A stretch of DNA of 64,000 nucleotides from Chitinophaga barathri (GTDB taxonomy: Bacteria; Bacteroidota; Bacteroidia; Chitinophagales; Chitinophagaceae): the NCBI RefSeq assembly GCF_003807585.1, contig NZ_RMBX01000001.1:496001-560000 (forward strand). The letters run 5' to 3'. The notes under the pieces were generated by a model. The model saw nothing but the letters and a program-made list of their open reading frames with translations, was not told where the DNA came from and did not search any database. A program made the translations under genes and the position numbers. Below are positions 9,501 through 18,577 of the stretch, piece by piece (the first letter of the stretch is position 1; each line of letters opens with the position of its first letter).

Positions 9501-9865
9501 AGGTCACTTACTTTCTCTGCCAGGTGTACGGGCACTTCCACAGGAACACCCAGTTTTATCACCAACTGCTGTACGACGGCTTCTTCGTAACCCATGCTGC
9601 GGGCCGTTAACACGTAAGGCCCTCCTACCCTGAGCCCGGCGAAGACAAACCGGCCGAACTTGTCGGTTACCGTTTTGTAGGAAGTGCCGGTAGGCATATG
9701 TATCATTATCACAGCCGCGCCGGCCTGAATCTCCTGTTTGTTCCCGGCCGTAACAATACCTCTTGCCTCACCGCTTGTTTCCTGCGCCAGAACGGCCGCG
9801 GGAGCGGCAAACAGCAGCATAAAGGCAAACAGGACGGTGAGTGTGTCTTTTATTCTTGTTGACAT
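6509..9865 (-). CDS. Oar-like TonB-dependent outer-membrane receptor
   Basis: 1118 residues. A signal peptide (AAPAAVLAQE) is followed by a carboxypeptidase-regulatory-like domain (about 30-115, VTDKFGRFVFAGLRVGGPY). The plug has SLQDITRLSPQAT and the region PYDVKLGNFSGASVNAVTRS. A long beta-barrel ends in ...CQAQFGARYTF, whose terminal Phe is typical of outer-membrane barrels. The layout matches OmpA-related (Oar) receptors rather than SusC. There is no STN domain, unlike the other receptor of this operon. It starts 11 bases after the upstream lipoprotein, and I infer co-transcription from sigma/FecR. The substrate is unknown. Confidence 0.92.
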   Translation of the reverse strand: MSTRIKDTLTVLFAFMLLFAAPAAVLAQETSGEARGIVTAGNKQEIQAGAAVIMIHMPTGTSYKTVTDKFGRFVFAGLRVGGPYVLTARSMGYEEAVVQQLVIKLGVPVEVPVHLAEKVSDLKSVTVSAKRNQPANRFGAGTNINNSRLNAQPTVSRSLQDITRLSPQATKDNSFAGSSFRYNNVTIDGAVNNDAIGFSPSAGGVTGTSGMPGSSTRSNVISLDAIQDVQVYVAPYDVKLGNFSGASVNAVTRSGSNITEGSVYAFGRNSLLVSKDKHGGNGEMPKAFKEYQAGARIGFPIIKNKLFAFVNMEAGSRTDPVQNGAGTAASDKILTKDDAIRIRNFLLNPGVHAADDPNRPVYDPGAFGDTTIHASSQKVFVRLDWNINSKHQLSLRNNTMFSEASNLERDELNFRFGSIAFMQKNKQSATVAELKSRFSPRLHNSLVIGYTRANDNREPGSLPEMAQVQIEGRTPGTTIFLGTDREASVFDFRQRTWELTNNLTLYSGKHTILFGTHNELYDITYNFVNSFNGRVDYQSGYSGSALSGVEAFLESQPARVRGNFNYLDNSRPYLMANPSARFNVHLLSAYVRDEIRLSDRISISPGIRIDYTNLPDRPVLPDRVKEAITDNMLTSVYAGYTYTPASKIRNDFFSSPQFSPRIGFNWDVLGNRSLVIRGGSGMFVSRIPFAWLGYAYYNNGKTFGSYDARAQNIQFVPGVSPLRADAQGIAWFAAQNGQIINNPDAGKTQADLIDNDFKMPKTWRSSLAIDYSSPAGYKFSIEAVYTKVVKDILFQQINLKDSPGYYAYDTITRKQPIFTGAGTDPGFTSIYLLSNTGKGHSYAVTFQVSSDMQKSFNWSAAYTYGKAKDISNGIRNSPESNWQLNQALNPNDPGLALSNFDIRHRIILSAGYQLKYRFGSTMLQLFGSVQSGSPFTYGFVNYSVQQTGQQTSLAYIPKSGETIRFFSDYSDREGRIHTAAEQAESFDRYIDGNKYLRSRRGDYTTRNTGRTPWNYQADLRIAQDFYLGKPDERKTITITLDIMNLTQLLNRNWGVQYFSPNTFNSTASVGLIPRMNESNKPYTQGGYPVYYFQDPGKPYSVNYMASRCQAQFGARYTF

Positions 9866-9876
9866 AAGTATAAATG

Positions 9877-11334
9877 TTATCGTATAATTTCCTGCGTGAT
9901 GCAGGCTTTCACATTAGGAATGTTACCCGTGGCCTTTACGAAACTATTCCAGCTGGTATAAGCCGTATTGAGATCAAGTGTATTAAGGACAGGAACGGTG
10001 GTGTACCTTCCGCCTTCATACAATACAGGCTCAAGGTTCAGGTATAGCGTAGGGCTGATGACACCTGCGGGTAAACCTGTGGATGCCATAGAAGGTGTGC
10101 TCCCTTTCGCATAAAAAGAAATTTCATGACGGCTCCAGATAAGGTTGACTGCGATGTTCAAAGGAAGCACCGGAGTACCGTCGATCAGAATCGTTTTGGG
10201 ATAGATCAGATCGATCCCGTTCGGCGCCAGCAAAGAATCGTAGGGAATTCTTTCCAGTTCGTAAAAAGGCGCGTTGACCGCATCGCTGAGAAACCTTCCG
10301 CTTACGGTGCCGAGTTTTTTGAAATCCGTGTAACTGCTTGGCCGCTGACTGCCAGACCTTATTGGTTTCCATTTTCCCTGTAATGTATCATATGTCATGC
10401 TGGACGCAGTGAACCACGCAATGCGGTGGTACACGTCGAATTCATCCGGCAGGAAAGACGTACTGTTGGTATTGTTGAATACCCTGAGGTACAGCTTCCC
10501 GGCCTGAAGCGCCTGGCCCGCATAATTTTCCTTTCTTACCAACAGATGGTATTTTTCCGGTGGAACGCTCCCGCCATCGAAACTTTGAAACCTGCTGCCG
10601 ATTTCCTGTACATCAAACATCCGGTTATTGACAAGTTTCATGGTGTAAGACTCAGAAGATTTTAATTCCACCACGGTGTCGAGTGCAACAATAGTGTTCA
10701 TGCGGGTACCTTTGAGCGGCAGGCTTTTTTGCGCCTGCGAAAGCCTGAAGAAAGGTATACGCGTTACGAGGTAATCTATCGGTTGATAATCCTCATTGTA
10801 TAAAGTACGGTACACACATACTATGCGATGTTTTCCGGCCGGCACGCGTGCCCAGCGGGCAAGGTCCACGCCTCCTTGCACAGGTGCGCGCTCAAGTCCC
10901 AGCACCCCGGGCCAGTCTACCTGTATATTCCTCTCCTGGTCCCCTACTTTATCGGGCTGGTAAGGATAAAAATTTTGTTGTATGCCAATAAAGTCGCCGG
11001 TCATTTTCGCGGCAACGGGTAGTCCCTGGTCATCCATCTCCGGATCGATAAAAAAGCTTACCAATGGCCCGGGCCGCATTTGTGCAGGTGTGGCAGGAAA
11101 AAAGCCCGTCGGGGGATCGCTGCCGTAAAATGCGCTGATGGTTTTATTCTTAACGGCAGGCGGAAAGTACCTGTCATTAGGTTCTTCATCAGGCATATTA
11201 GGGTAATAGGAAATTCCATTGAAAAACCTTACATATGCCGCGCCCTCCATGGGCCGGGCCCGCTCCTTGCTGCATCCTCCTGCTGTTACCAGCAGGATCG
11301 CGGCAATCAGTATCCTAACGATATTATTTTTCAT
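9877..11334 (-). CDS. Lipoprotein of unknown function in a TonB receptor operon
   Basis: 485 residues with a lipobox ending at Cys21 (LLVTAGGC). The body is beta-rich and mature-length for a surface lipoprotein. I recognise no catalytic motif. Passages such as YVRFFNGISYYPNMPDEEPN and AGKHRIVCVYRTLYNEDYQP resemble the DUF4397-type lipoprotein encoded just upstream, so the two may be distant relatives. It sits between that lipoprotein and the Oar-like receptor with gaps of 5 and 11 bases. It occupies the slot where SusD would stand in a classical utilisation locus and may be the receptor's lid or ligand-binding partner. That role is inference. Confidence 0.8.
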   Translation of the reverse strand: MKNNIVRILIAAILLVTAGGCSKERARPMEGAAYVRFFNGISYYPNMPDEEPNDRYFPPAVKNKTISAFYGSDPPTGFFPATPAQMRPGPLVSFFIDPEMDDQGLPVAAKMTGDFIGIQQNFYPYQPDKVGDQERNIQVDWPGVLGLERAPVQGGVDLARWARVPAGKHRIVCVYRTLYNEDYQPIDYLVTRIPFFRLSQAQKSLPLKGTRMNTIVALDTVVELKSSESYTMKLVNNRMFDVQEIGSRFQSFDGGSVPPEKYHLLVRKENYAGQALQAGKLYLRVFNNTNSTSFLPDEFDVYHRIAWFTASSMTYDTLQGKWKPIRSGSQRPSSYTDFKKLGTVSGRFLSDAVNAPFYELERIPYDSLLAPNGIDLIYPKTILIDGTPVLPLNIAVNLIWSRHEISFYAKGSTPSMASTGLPAGVISPTLYLNLEPVLYEGGRYTTVPVLNTLDLNTAYTSWNSFVKATGNIPNVKACITQEIIR

Positions 11335-11339
11335 CTTGT

Positions 11340-13250
11340 TTATTTTATGTGATTGATGATGATCAGCCTTGGTTGTGCCGGATCAGGCGCTGTTGCCGTG
11401 CTTCTTCCGATCACCGCGATGGTGAATACGCCATGGTCGGTATATTCATTGGTCAGGCTCACAGGCGGATAGGCCAATGCGGCCGCATTTACGCCGAAGT
11501 AATTCCGGTTTTGCGTCTTCGCCATCAATGCTATACCGTTTTTGCTCAGGCCCGGTGTATTGCGGATGCTGTCGCGGTCTACTACGCGATATGCAGAAAG
11601 ATCCACGGTATTGGTCTTGGCAGGGAAAAAATTAGCGCATTTTCCCAGGGGACGGCCTTGCTGAAGTATAATATTATTGCCTGTCTTATCAGGGACGATT
11701 GTTGTACACCAGCTGACGGCATTCCGTACGAACGCCGCTTCCTTTACGTCGGCCACCATGTTCAGGAACGTAACATCGGTCGCCCAGTAGTCCATATAAC
11801 TTCCCGTCTGCGTGAAAACATTAGCAAGCGTGCGCGTAAAGGACATATCATTGTAGACCGGCGCTGAAGTAACCCTTCCGTCGATATCCTCGTAAATCCA
11901 TACGCTGACATTATCGCCCTTGTGCGTTTCAAAACGCCCTTCATGAATCACACGGCCTCCGTCATCTTTTACCTGCACCTCATGCCATCCATTCTGAATG
12001 ATCTTATAACTGTCCGCGCCGGAATCTATGCCATAGGCAAGATTTTGAAACGGCATTCCGTCCACGATTGCAGCAAGCGTCCCTTTCCCGGGAAGGGCAT
12101 GAATGACCTGCACCCGGCTGTAGTCCAGGTTCTGGGGCTTGATATCCTGCACCAGCTCATAACAGTTCGTATAATACGGCGAGGCGGCAGGTGTTGACGG
12201 TGCAGGCGGCGTGATCTGGCGGGGGCTTATCACGATAGTGTAAACTCCCCCGGCAAGGTATGTTTTGATGCGCGCTATGGGCATGGACTGGATGAACGTA
12301 ACCCCTTTGAAACGAGTGCTCATATTAGGTATGCTGCCTCCGTACGGGTTCGTATAACCGTTTACAGCGCGTGGCGCGCCTATATCCCAGGATAATTCCC
12401 CCTTAGGTTCAAAAAACTTTTCAGACAAAAATTCGCCTTGCGTATTCCGGATGCGGAAATAATAGGTTCCATAAGGCAACTCCGTATATGCGCCGGCATT
12501 ACCCGGTAAAATATTGCTGGTAGCGCCGCTCACCGGCGTACCATCTCCATAGGTGAGCGTAACGCCTCCATTGCCTGTAAGATTGGAACCTGTGGACATG
12601 CTTCCCAGGTTTATGATCCGTATTTTAAACCGCGACGGATCTGCGGCAGGCAATACATCCCTGGGAAATACGCGTACATTCATGCCGAAAGGTTTGCCAT
12701 CGGACACTTTAGAGTATCCGGGAACAAGAAACCCTTTTTCAAAACCGGAACAGTTCTTGCAATCAGTCCGGCCCAGGTAAAAAAATACGTCCTGGGCAGC
12801 CGAACCGTTTTTATGCAGTACCGTGGTAATGGTGTCGTGTACCATTTCCGCACCCAGCCTGGCGCGAAACGTATTTACACTCACGCTTACGCTGTCCCCG
12901 CGAAGCAAAGAATCAGGCACCATTACAGGATTGCCGCCCTGGAGGGACGGATGGAAAGTGCCGGCGGATTTCCTCCAGATACCATCCGAGATAAAGTAAG
13001 GCGTAGGAGGAAAATTCGGCGGACCTTCAGCGGCATCAAAAAACTGGCTCATAATGCCTGAAGTAAGCACGCGGCCATTCATCGTAATTTCCGCGTCATA
13101 AGCAAAATTCAACAACCGTAAAGGCGATGCGGAATTAGGCGCCAGCGGCGATGGTTGGATCTGCGGAGGCAACGGCGCTTCTTTTTTACATGCCGCCATC
13201 GCCAGCATGAATAACAACAAAGCGCAGGTATTGCGTAATTTTAATCTCAT
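11340..13250 (-). CDS. DUF4397-like surface lipoprotein
   Basis: 636 residues from the ATG at 13250, which gives a clean lipoprotein signal peptide with Cys21 (FMLAMAACKKE). An in-frame ATG eight codons upstream would spoil the signal. The body contains repeated beta-domains of the DUF4397 kind (FKIRIINLGSMSTGSNLTGN, YSRVQVIHALPGKGTLAAIV). There is a pair of cysteines in GRTDCKNCSGF. It is the third gene of the seven-gene operon, after the STN receptor, 10 bases from it. It is likely to be at the outer-membrane surface, supporting one of the two receptors. No enzymatic motif is seen. Confidence 0.82.
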   Translation of the reverse strand: MRLKLRNTCALLLFMLAMAACKKEAPLPPQIQPSPLAPNSASPLRLLNFAYDAEITMNGRVLTSGIMSQFFDAAEGPPNFPPTPYFISDGIWRKSAGTFHPSLQGGNPVMVPDSLLRGDSVSVSVNTFRARLGAEMVHDTITTVLHKNGSAAQDVFFYLGRTDCKNCSGFEKGFLVPGYSKVSDGKPFGMNVRVFPRDVLPAADPSRFKIRIINLGSMSTGSNLTGNGGVTLTYGDGTPVSGATSNILPGNAGAYTELPYGTYYFRIRNTQGEFLSEKFFEPKGELSWDIGAPRAVNGYTNPYGGSIPNMSTRFKGVTFIQSMPIARIKTYLAGGVYTIVISPRQITPPAPSTPAASPYYTNCYELVQDIKPQNLDYSRVQVIHALPGKGTLAAIVDGMPFQNLAYGIDSGADSYKIIQNGWHEVQVKDDGGRVIHEGRFETHKGDNVSVWIYEDIDGRVTSAPVYNDMSFTRTLANVFTQTGSYMDYWATDVTFLNMVADVKEAAFVRNAVSWCTTIVPDKTGNNIILQQGRPLGKCANFFPAKTNTVDLSAYRVVDRDSIRNTPGLSKNGIALMAKTQNRNYFGVNAAALAYPPVSLTNEYTDHGVFTIAVIGRSTATAPDPAQPRLIIINHIK

Positions 13251-13260
13251 AAACGTTAGG

Positions 13261-16200
13261 TTAAAAAATATCATAAGTAAGACCGATCATTATTTCAGTA
13301 CCCCGGTAATATGCTCTTCTTACATATTCCTTCCCGAAATACAGACCCTTGTTGCCATAGTTGGTATATACCTCTTTGTATGGAGGATTCAGCAGATTTT
13401 TGGCAAATCCTTTCACCGCCCACTTTTTAAGTATCCGCTGGCGGAATACGAAGTCCAGTACAGGCACCGGTCTGTCATATATGTCCGGTTCACCGGTAAG
13501 CACGATCTGCAGCAGCCGTTCTCCCATCTGGTTAAAGCTGGCGGTAAGACTGGTGCCTGTTTTCGGGTTCTCGTAATCCAGGCTCACATTCAGGGAATAT
13601 GCAGGCTGGTATTGCAGCGGGGACTTCTCGGGAGCGTAGTTGTCTATCAGGCGCGACTTTGCAAGCCTGTCCTTATTACGTTTGATGTAACTATCCGCCA
13701 GGATGAGATTGGTATTGAAAAAGAAATGCCGGAACGCATATCCCATAAATTTCAGGTTTTTCCTTGCTTCCAGCTCAATGCCCCTGATATGACCGCGTTC
13801 ACGGTCGTTATAAAACTTAACCTGGCTGAAATCGTACCCGTTTGCGGTAGTGCCGGCGGAATCGTTGCTGTATACGCGCGTCAGCTGACCATCAATGAGC
13901 TTGTTGTATACGGACACGGCGAATACTTCCCCGGGAGCCGTAAACCATTCAGCACGCAGGTCGAAACTTTGAGAATACTGGTTTTGCAGGTCAGGGTTAC
14001 CGGTCACGATAGCAAACTGGAAAGGATCATACTGAGTGATGGGGATCATCTCCCGCAGTTCGGGTCTTGCAAGCGTTGTGTTGTAAGACGCCCTTACGTT
14101 CAGGTTTTCTTTGGGCTGATAAATCAGGTTCACGGAATAGTAAGGCTGGAACCCGACACTGTAATTGATCGCCGGATCGAATGTCGGGTTGTAAACTACC
14201 GGTGTGGCGGTACTGCTGCGGTCTGTGGCCGTAAGCATGATGATGTTGCTGGTATCGAGCAAAGCTTTCACCTGTGTTTTTTCAAACCTTACGCCACCCG
14301 CCAATCGGAGATTGTTCCTCAACTGGAGGTCCCCCATCGCGTAAGCAGCTTCCGCAAGGGAGTGGCCTTTATAATTATTGATCGACTTCGCCACTTCATA
14401 GATAAATCCTGAAGGATATGCCTGTCCTTCATTCAGCTGGCTTTCGCCGTTCATCAAAGCGACTTTGTCATATGCGATCATTTTATCGAGGTCGCCACTT
14501 ACAGCCGACAAAGCCGCGCTGGACGGGATCGTTTGCAGATATTCCCGGTAATCACGCTCTTTCCTCAAAAAGTAATACCCTGTTTTGAAAAGATGTTTGC
14601 GGTTGGCAACGATAAATGGAACAGTAAGATCCGCCTGGTAATTCTGATTATGCTCGTCCAGCAGCCTGTAAGCCCTGTTGTTCGGGTCGTACAATGCGCC
14701 GCCCGCTAATACGGAAGCACGCGTGCCCGTCAGGAACGACCAGAAATCGGCGCCTGGCGCTTTATTCACATAATTGTATTTATTGCTGTCGATCACCACG
14801 CTGGTAAACCGGTAGTCAGGATTATTCTGTTTGCCGTTGCTGAAACTGACGTTCCATTCAAACACAATAGGATTGACACTGCGGCTGACTTTATGTTTTC
14901 CCCGGCCCTGGTACGTATTCATCATACGTTCTTCCTGCCGGAGGCTGTATACCTGGTTAAGAATGGGATATTGCTGCGCCGAAGCCGGGAAAGAACCGGT
15001 GAGTGAAGTGCCCTGCCCTTCCGCGGCTTTGTTCCCGATAAAGTTAAGACTGATATCATGCCCTTTCGCGGGCCTGTAGGACAAGCCCAGCAAACCACCA
15101 AAATTCAGGCTTTCAATCCCGGTATTTTCCGTTTGTACCAGCTGGTCGTTCAGGGTTACATTATTCGCGGTATTGGAACCTGGAATAAAAAGAGGGTAAC
15201 GGTAACCCACTCCCTGGTAAATGCTCCAGCTTGCAAGCCGTGCGTTCTGCTTGGCTTCCGTGCGGTAATAATAGTTCGCTCCCGCAACAATACCGAATAC
15301 CTGTTTGCCCCATTTGTAATTATTCCCGAAACTGAAGGAATATTGCTGGTTCGGTTTGGATTTTTTATACTGCGTGGTAAGTACCGGGTCGAAGCTTTTC
15401 ATGATCCTGTCAATCCTTCGTGCCTCCATACGGCCTTCGGGCGTAAGACGGGCGGAATAAAGAAATTGCTGGATCCTGCGGCTGGTGGTATAAGTGTTGA
15501 ACGCGTTGGCCGGATCTATTGACGCGGGGTATTCATCTGAAAGGCGTAGAAATTCAGGGCTGAGATTTTTCTTTTTTACATTTTGACCCCATTGTCCTAA
15601 TTCACTATTGTAAAAAGAATTAAGGTCTCCACCCAATCCTACGGTTGTGTTTGTCCCTACCTGCACGCTGAAGGTCAGGCTAAGGCTGTCTGGTATGGAT
15701 TTCGTCCGCAATTCCACAATGCCCGCGGCCGCATCGGCAGGTTTGTCGGGTGTCACGGATTTCAGGACTGCGATATTCTCAAGCAAACCCGCCGGTACAA
15801 GATCAAGCGGCACGCTGTTGTTGTCAGCATTTGCATTCGTTAGGCGCGCACCGTTCAGCTGCCCGACCACATTCCTGTCTCCCATGCCGCGAATGGATAC
15901 ATACTTATCATTTGTAACCGTTACGCCGGAAACCCTTTGAAGCGCCTGCGTAGTGGTCAGGCTGGCAGTTTTCTCGATGTTCCTCGCGGAAATGATATCC
16001 GAGATCATAGCGGAATTTTTACGCTCGTTCAGCACAGCTGCTTCGTTGTTGTATTTCCGGCGGGCTTCCACGGAAACTTCACCCAGCAATTTCCTGTCCT
16101 GTGTAAGTTGGATCTCAACATCACCCTTTCCCGCCTGGACCTTCACCGTTTTTTTTACATAGCCTATATATGTAAGCAACAAAACGGCCTGCTTATCCTT

Positions 16201-16698
16201 CAGGCGAAGCACGAAAATGCCGGAAGCATCCGTTATGGCATTCTGCTGGGCGCCCTGGACGATGACCGTTACGCCGATAAGCGGTTCTTTTGTTTGCATG
16301 TCCAGCACGCGCCCTTTCAGGATGAAGCTGACCGCTGCCTGTTGCTGAGTACCCGGGGCAACAGCGACATTGTTTCCCACGATATGATAGCGGATGCCGG
16401 TTTTTGCGGCGATCTCGGCCATTGATTGGTCCACAGGTTTGCTCTGCCAATTGATCTTTTTTACCGTAATTCCACGCAGACCGGCCTGATCGAAACTAAA
16501 GTTCCGACCGGTCTGTTCTTTGATTTTCCCGATAAGTTCTAAAAGACTTATTTCCTCCGTTTGCAGCGTTATATTTTCAGCCGCTTTCCGTTGTGCCAGC
16601 AGATACGACGGCTGCAACAAAATGAGCGCCAGCAAAGGCATGCAAAAGGAATTCCGCAGCGGCCTCAGCCACCGGATAAATCCTGTTGTGAACATCAT
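13261..16698 (-). CDS. TonB-dependent receptor with STN signalling domain
   Basis: 1145 residues. A signal peptide (LQPSYLLAQ) is followed by an STN domain (about 40-115, EISLLELIGKIKEQTGRNFS). A carboxypeptidase-regulatory-like domain (about 125-205, VLDMQTKEPLIGVTVIVQG) and a plug (about 225-340, RVSGVTVTNDKYVSIRGMGD) come next. A long barrel ends GTEIMIGLTYDIF. The STN domain predicts that substrate loading is signalled to the FecR encoded 57 bases upstream. The plug reads like the TonB/FecA-type receptors used for iron complexes, peptides or polymers rather than SusC, since the conserved SusC insert is absent. It heads the transport part of the operon. Confidence 0.94.
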   Translation of the reverse strand: MMFTTGFIRWLRPLRNSFCMPLLALILLQPSYLLAQRKAAENITLQTEEISLLELIGKIKEQTGRNFSFDQAGLRGITVKKINWQSKPVDQSMAEIAAKTGIRYHIVGNNVAVAPGTQQQAAVSFILKGRVLDMQTKEPLIGVTVIVQGAQQNAITDASGIFVLRLKDKQAVLLLTYIGYVKKTVKVQAGKGDVEIQLTQDRKLLGEVSVEARRKYNNEAAVLNERKNSAMISDIISARNIEKTASLTTTQALQRVSGVTVTNDKYVSIRGMGDRNVVGQLNGARLTNANADNNSVPLDLVPAGLLENIAVLKSVTPDKPADAAAGIVELRTKSIPDSLSLTFSVQVGTNTTVGLGGDLNSFYNSELGQWGQNVKKKNLSPEFLRLSDEYPASIDPANAFNTYTTSRRIQQFLYSARLTPEGRMEARRIDRIMKSFDPVLTTQYKKSKPNQQYSFSFGNNYKWGKQVFGIVAGANYYYRTEAKQNARLASWSIYQGVGYRYPLFIPGSNTANNVTLNDQLVQTENTGIESLNFGGLLGLSYRPAKGHDISLNFIGNKAAEGQGTSLTGSFPASAQQYPILNQVYSLRQEERMMNTYQGRGKHKVSRSVNPIVFEWNVSFSNGKQNNPDYRFTSVVIDSNKYNYVNKAPGADFWSFLTGTRASVLAGGALYDPNNRAYRLLDEHNQNYQADLTVPFIVANRKHLFKTGYYFLRKERDYREYLQTIPSSAALSAVSGDLDKMIAYDKVALMNGESQLNEGQAYPSGFIYEVAKSINNYKGHSLAEAAYAMGDLQLRNNLRLAGGVRFEKTQVKALLDTSNIIMLTATDRSSTATPVVYNPTFDPAINYSVGFQPYYSVNLIYQPKENLNVRASYNTTLARPELREMIPITQYDPFQFAIVTGNPDLQNQYSQSFDLRAEWFTAPGEVFAVSVYNKLIDGQLTRVYSNDSAGTTANGYDFSQVKFYNDRERGHIRGIELEARKNLKFMGYAFRHFFFNTNLILADSYIKRNKDRLAKSRLIDNYAPEKSPLQYQPAYSLNVSLDYENPKTGTSLTASFNQMGERLLQIVLTGEPDIYDRPVPVLDFVFRQRILKKWAVKGFAKNLLNPPYKEVYTNYGNKGLYFGKEYVRRAYYRGTEIMIGLTYDIF

Positions 16699-16755
16699 TG
16701 ATAATAATTTAAGTGTGAGTGTTTTTGCAGGCGGAACATTCGTTCCGCCCTGCTG

Positions 16756-17775
16756 CTAGTTGTGTTTAATGTAAATGGTGTCCTTTTCTGTTACAAAAGT
16801 ATAGTGATAAATAAATAGCAGGTTGTGCAGCACATCTTTCCAGTTTTGCCCTCTTTCATATACGGCGGTAACTTTTTCCGAAAGCAGCACCTCGTCTTCG
16901 CACGAAATATTGATGGCATAAAAAGCTCCGATCTTCTTCAAAGCGTCGCGCATTGGCATATTGTTCAGCACCAGCGCGCCGTGCCGCCATGCATCTACAG
17001 CGTCCGAATGGATTGAAGAAGGCGCGCCAAGGAAAGCGGACTGTGAAGCCTCAAGCATCTGCCCCGGCTTAAGCGTATATGACAGGCTGCTGTCCATTAA
17101 ATGACTTATTTTTATTTTTCCGCTGAGAAGGCTTATCTGGACACGTTGGCCAGAATCGAAACCGTCGATATTAAATTCTGTACCCAGTACCAGCGTTCGG
17201 ATATTGCCTGCAGCTACCTCGAAAGGCTTCACAGCATTCCCTTCCACTTTGAAAAATGCTTCCCCCCTTAACTTTACCATACGATCGGCCTCAAAATCAG
17301 CGGACACCAGCAAACATGCCCCGGTATTCAACCATACCTGGCTGCCGTCAGCCAGCCTAACTTTCAATGGATTTTTACCAGGATTCTGAATAGTATCCCA
17401 TTGCAACTTTTGCGTAACATGTAAAGAAGAAGTGGTTTTCCGGTCCTGGAGTAATACCATGGAGACAATGGCTATTGCGCCTGCCATTACCGCGGCCGAC
17501 GCATATTTGATCCATGATATTTTTCTGGTTACCGGCTGATCGTTATGCTCGCTGCGGATACGTTCCCGGATCACCTGGAGCATCTGGTCAGCTTCTGATT
17601 CCTGCGGCCGTACTGATTTCGATGATGAAAATGCGGAAAGCGGGAAAAGCTCTTCCCTCAAATGATCCGCACCGGTTTCATCGAAATATTTCCAGAAGAG
17701 TTCTTCTTCCTCGCGGGTGGCGCTGCCGTCGAATATTTTTCCTGAAATTGTTTTCAGCCTTTCTATTGATGCCAT
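16756..17775 (-). CDS. FecR-family anti-sigma regulator
   Basis: 339 residues. The N-terminal cytoplasmic part (SGKIFDGSATREEEELFWKY) is followed by one transmembrane helix (YASAAVMAGAIAIVSMVLL). The periplasmic FecR core (VRLADGSQVWLNTGACLLVS, LRGEAFFKVEG, VLGTEFNIDGF) comes next. A DUF4974-like C-terminal domain (LKKIGAFYAINISCEDEVLL) contacts STN domains in this family. It lies between the sigma factor (78 bases) and the STN receptor (57 bases). Together they form a complete outer membrane-to-transcription relay. Confidence 0.93.
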   Translation of the reverse strand: MASIERLKTISGKIFDGSATREEEELFWKYFDETGADHLREELFPLSAFSSSKSVRPQESEADQMLQVIRERIRSEHNDQPVTRKISWIKYASAAVMAGAIAIVSMVLLQDRKTTSSLHVTQKLQWDTIQNPGKNPLKVRLADGSQVWLNTGACLLVSADFEADRMVKLRGEAFFKVEGNAVKPFEVAAGNIRTLVLGTEFNIDGFDSGQRVQISLLSGKIKISHLMDSSLSYTLKPGQMLEASQSAFLGAPSSIHSDAVDAWRHGALVLNNMPMRDALKKIGAFYAINISCEDEVLLSEKVTAVYERGQNWKDVLHNLLFIYHYTFVTEKDTIYIKHN

Positions 17776-17853
17776 AATTCGTGCTTGCTTATAATGAAGA
17801 CACGCGCATCAGAAAACCGGGCCCCGGATGTATATTAAGGGAATGTTAACAAT

Positions 17854-18438
17854 CTAAAGGCTTACCAGCAGGGATAACAATTCTTTCCGGAGTATCTTCA
17901 GCGTACTGCCCATTCTTCTTTTTACAAGCCTTTGGTTGATACCAAGCTCCGCCGCTATCTGTTCGTAAGTCAGGTCGTGATCACGACTGAGTATGAATAT
18001 CTCTTTTTGCTCAGGATCGAGCCTTGACAGGCAATCCTGGTACTGACGCCAGATTTCATTGAATTCCAATGATGGTTCCAGATTTTCTGACAAATAAGCG
18101 GAGGAAGCCGCCTCAGCTTCATATGCCGCCTCCAGGCGCCTGCGACGGAGGAAATTATACAAGTGATTGCGGGCTATAACAAATATATACGCTGTAAGGA
18201 TCACATCGTCCGGAAGCTGAGTGCGTGTGTGCCATAGTTTAAGGAAGGTATCCTGCGTCAGCTCTTCCGCCAGGTCCCTTCTCTTGACGCAACCGGTCAG
18301 GTAAGCCAGCACACGTGGCATCAAAGTATAAAAAATAATCGTAAAGGCTTCATGATCAGAGTTTTGAAGCGCTTCAGCTAGTTCCTTATTATTCAATTCG
18401 CCTGGAGGAATTTCCTGGAAGTTCCGTCTATTCTGCAT
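17854..18438 (-). CDS. ECF RNA polymerase sigma factor
   Basis: 194 residues. Region 2 is seen in DHEAFTIIFYTLMPRVLAYL and DLAEELTQDTFLKLWHTRTQ. Region 4 has the helix-turn-helix TYEQIAAELGINQRLVKRRM. It is the first gene of the 5.1-18.4 kb minus-strand operon and presumably drives it. The 139-base gap to the LytTR gene upstream should contain the promoter, but I find no convincing TAnnTTTG box with good spacing there, which would fit autoregulation by the ECF sigma itself. Confidence 0.94.
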   Translation of the reverse strand: MQNRRNFQEIPPGELNNKELAEALQNSDHEAFTIIFYTLMPRVLAYLTGCVKRRDLAEELTQDTFLKLWHTRTQLPDDVILTAYIFVIARNHLYNFLRRRRLEAAYEAEAASSAYLSENLEPSLEFNEIWRQYQDCLSRLDPEQKEIFILSRDHDLTYEQIAAELGINQRLVKRRMGSTLKILRKELLSLLVSL

Positions 18439-18577
18439 TGCCTCGATATTTCCGGTTACACATTTTTAAATATTCTTCCGGGTGCAAAACAAGGGAATTA
18501 GATACAGATTAATCACAGGGATTACCTCGTTTGAGAAAATTTAAAATAAAAATAACACCACTCCATGTGCTGGCGCA

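Noticed and set aside
13207..14412. 401-residue plus-strand frame
   Set aside because: It is antisense to the STN TonB receptor, whose domain content is clear; the translation is low in recognisable structure.
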